A stretch of 17,407 nucleotides of DNA from an uncultured Collinsella sp. (GTDB lineage: Bacteria > Actinomycetota > Coriobacteriia > Coriobacteriales > Coriobacteriaceae), in NCBI GenBank assembly GCA_902464965.1, contig CABQLI010000046.1:1-17407 (forward strand), in the 5' to 3' direction. Under the pieces are notes generated by a model, which was not told the origin of the DNA, searched no databases, and worked only from the letters and a program-made list of their open reading frames with translations. Positions 16,292 to 17,407 of this stretch are shown here, one piece after another (the first letter of the stretch is position 1; every line of letters starts with the position of its first letter). A program made the position numbers and the translations under genes.

Positions 16292-16900
16292 CTAGCGTAG
16301 CTGGGCGTAATGGTTGTAAATCGAAATAGCCGTGGGATAAAGATAGCGCCCGGACTGGATCACATAGACCAGACCCTGCGCAAAACAGGAGAAGAACAAC
16401 TCATCGAGCGTCGACTCCCCCACCATCTTGCGCAGCGCATGCGCATAGTCGCCGTGGCGGTTGGGCTCGATGGCATCGGCCACAAAGACCACCATATCGA
16501 GCGGCGTCATGTCGCAGGCACCCACGGTGTGACGGTCGACAGCCTGGAAAACGGCCGGCGACAGCTCGGGAAAAAGCTGCGGAAGTTCATAGGCGGCAAC
16601 AGGGCCATGCAAAAGCGGCGTCGCGGCGGAAGGAGAGCCGGCAATCTTAATGCCGTAATGCAGAGCGCGCGTGACCAGCTCGTCGTCGGAGAGCACTTTG
16701 TCCCAGTCATGGATCAGTCCGGCGGCAGCGGCATCAAAGCGGTCAACGCCGTAGACCTCGGCCAGATGAAGTGCGGTCTCGGCAACACCCAGCGAATGCA
16801 CATAGCGTTTGCGCTTATCCCTCATGCGAACATCGAGCAGCTCTTGAATGCGCTTGAGCAGCGCGCGCTCATCGCCCTCAAACTGATCCTCTACCGACAA
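16292..16900 (-). CDS. yqeK: HD-domain hydrolase, YqeK family (predicted Ap4A hydrolase)
   Basis: A 202-residue HD-superfamily protein of the YqeK family; characterised relatives symmetrically cleave diadenosine tetraphosphate to ADP. Metal-binding residues are in YVHSLGVAETA (His35), LIHDWDK (His64-Asp65), LLHGPVAAY (His98), DRHTVG (His124) and VVFVADAIEPNR (Asp142). The start is TTG at 16900 with GGGGG six bases upstream, 12 nt after the nadD stop. The nearest in-frame ATG (codon 26) has no ribosome binding site and would leave almost nothing before the HD domain. Its position between nadD and rsfS is the usual one in Gram-positive genomes. Confidence 0.93.
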   Translation of the reverse strand: MSVEDQFEGDERALLKRIQELLDVRMRDKRKRYVHSLGVAETALHLAEVYGVDRFDAAAAGLIHDWDKVLSDDELVTRALHYGIKIAGSPSAATPLLHGPVAAYELPQLFPELSPAVFQAVDRHTVGACDMTPLDMVVFVADAIEPNRHGDYAHALRKMVGESTLDELFFSCFAQGLVYVIQSGRYLYPTAISIYNHYAQLR

Positions 16901-16912
16901 CGTAGACCCCCA

Positions 16913-17407
16913 TCACTCAAAATCTTCTTGGCCCAAATCGGCATATAGCCTGCGTTTGCGAATGTAGCCGAGCACGGACTCGCTCGTAAGATAGCGCACG
17001 CTCATACCGCGGGCAACTCGCTTACGAATGTTCGTCGAGCTGATCGCCAACGCTGGAATCTGAATATAGCGCACGTCGAACGGCAGCCCCGACTCTTTGA
17101 TTCGGGCACGCGCCGTATCGATATCAAAGCCCGGTCGTGTCGCCGCAATAAAGGTAGCAAGCTCAGCGATTCGTTCGGCATCATGCCAGGTCACGATATC
17201 GATGATCGCGTCGGCGCCCGTAATAAAGTAGAGCTTTACCTGCGGCGGATAAAAGTCGCGAAGGGCATGAAGCGTATCGGCCGTATAGGTTACGCCCGGG
17301 CGGTCGATCTCGAACCGGCTCGCCAAAAAAGCCGGGTTCGCGGCGGTGGCGAGGACCGTCATGGCATAACGGTCCTCGGCAGGCGTCACCGGCTTGTCAA
17401 GCTTAAA
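16913..17407 (-). CDS. nadD: Nicotinate-nucleotide adenylyltransferase (partial, 5' end outside window)
   Basis: The last 164 codons of NadD, which condenses ATP with nicotinate mononucleotide to deamido-NAD in NAD synthesis. Visible blocks are TPAEDRYAMTVLA, SRFEIDRPGVTYTADTLHAL, LYFITGADAI, the TRPGF region, and the C-terminal nucleotidyltransferase signature ISSTNIRKRV. The frame stays open to the window edge, reading FKLDKPVTPAEDRYAM in the order expected before the DRYAM block, so the gene continues beyond 17407 and the GTG at 17389 is not a real start. The missing part should carry the GGTFDPxHxGH ATP-binding motif. Confidence 0.95.
   Translation of the reverse strand, partial: FKLDKPVTPAEDRYAMTVLATAANPAFLASRFEIDRPGVTYTADTLHALRDFYPPQVKLYFITGADAIIDIVTWHDAERIAELATFIAATRPGFDIDTARARIKESGLPFDVRYIQIPALAISSTNIRKRVARGMSVRYLTSESVLGYIRKRRLYADLGQEDFE

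Overview
The window looks like a chromosomal housekeeping region from a GC-rich Gram-positive bacterium, most likely a gut coriobacterium (Collinsella-like Actinomycetota). The evidence is gene content and order plus strong GC bias at third codon positions. There is an actinobacterial-type rpsP-khpA-rimM-trmD...rplS-rnhB-yraN-comM-dprA order, but also a two-subunit glycyl-tRNA synthetase and a pyruvate phosphate dikinase with its regulator, which are more usual in Bacillota. The genus is inference from recognition, not a database match. All genes are on the minus strand except dinB. No stretch longer than about 250 bp lacks a gene, and I see no tRNA, rRNA or CRISPR array.

Read in the direction of transcription (high to low coordinates), the right end holds the 3' part of nadD, then yqeK and rsfS, a compact NAD synthesis / HD hydrolase / ribosome silencing operon. 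Directly at the rsfS stop codon begins a 922-bp cassette (14889-15810). It consists of a Y1/HUH REP-associated tyrosine transposase gene bracketed by two 36-nt inverted, internally palindromic repeats, and it also carries a terminator-like hairpin. Next comes dinB (DNA polymerase IV) on the plus strand, divergent from the ribosomal operon, with promoters for both directions in a roughly 240-bp spacer.

The large minus-strand block starts at rpsP and continues tightly spaced through khpA, rimM, trmD and lepB (S16, KH RNA-binding protein, 16S maturation factor, tRNA m1G37 methyltransferase, signal peptidase I). It is followed by glyQ, glyS, ppsR and ppdK. The last four form a module: GlyRS alpha and beta, the bifunctional PPDK kinase/phosphorylase, and PPDK itself. 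A hairpin follows ppdK. rplS has its own promoter, a structured leader and a terminator, followed by rnhB and another strong terminator. Finally yraN, comM and dprA are translationally coupled (TGATG and ATGA junctions); dprA runs off the left edge.

Functionally the block combines translation (S16, RimM, TrmD, L19, GlyRS), protein export, genome maintenance (RNase HII, DinB, YraN, ComM, DprA) and reversible PEP/pyruvate interconversion. The most interesting signals are the RAYT cassette with its inverted repeats against rsfS, the Bacillota-style glyQS-ppsR-ppdK wedge inside the actinobacterial rpsP-rplS cluster, an about 11-bp-phased repeat array upstream of ppdK, the rplS/rnhB terminator squeezed against the rnhB ribosome binding site, and a run of non-ATG starts.
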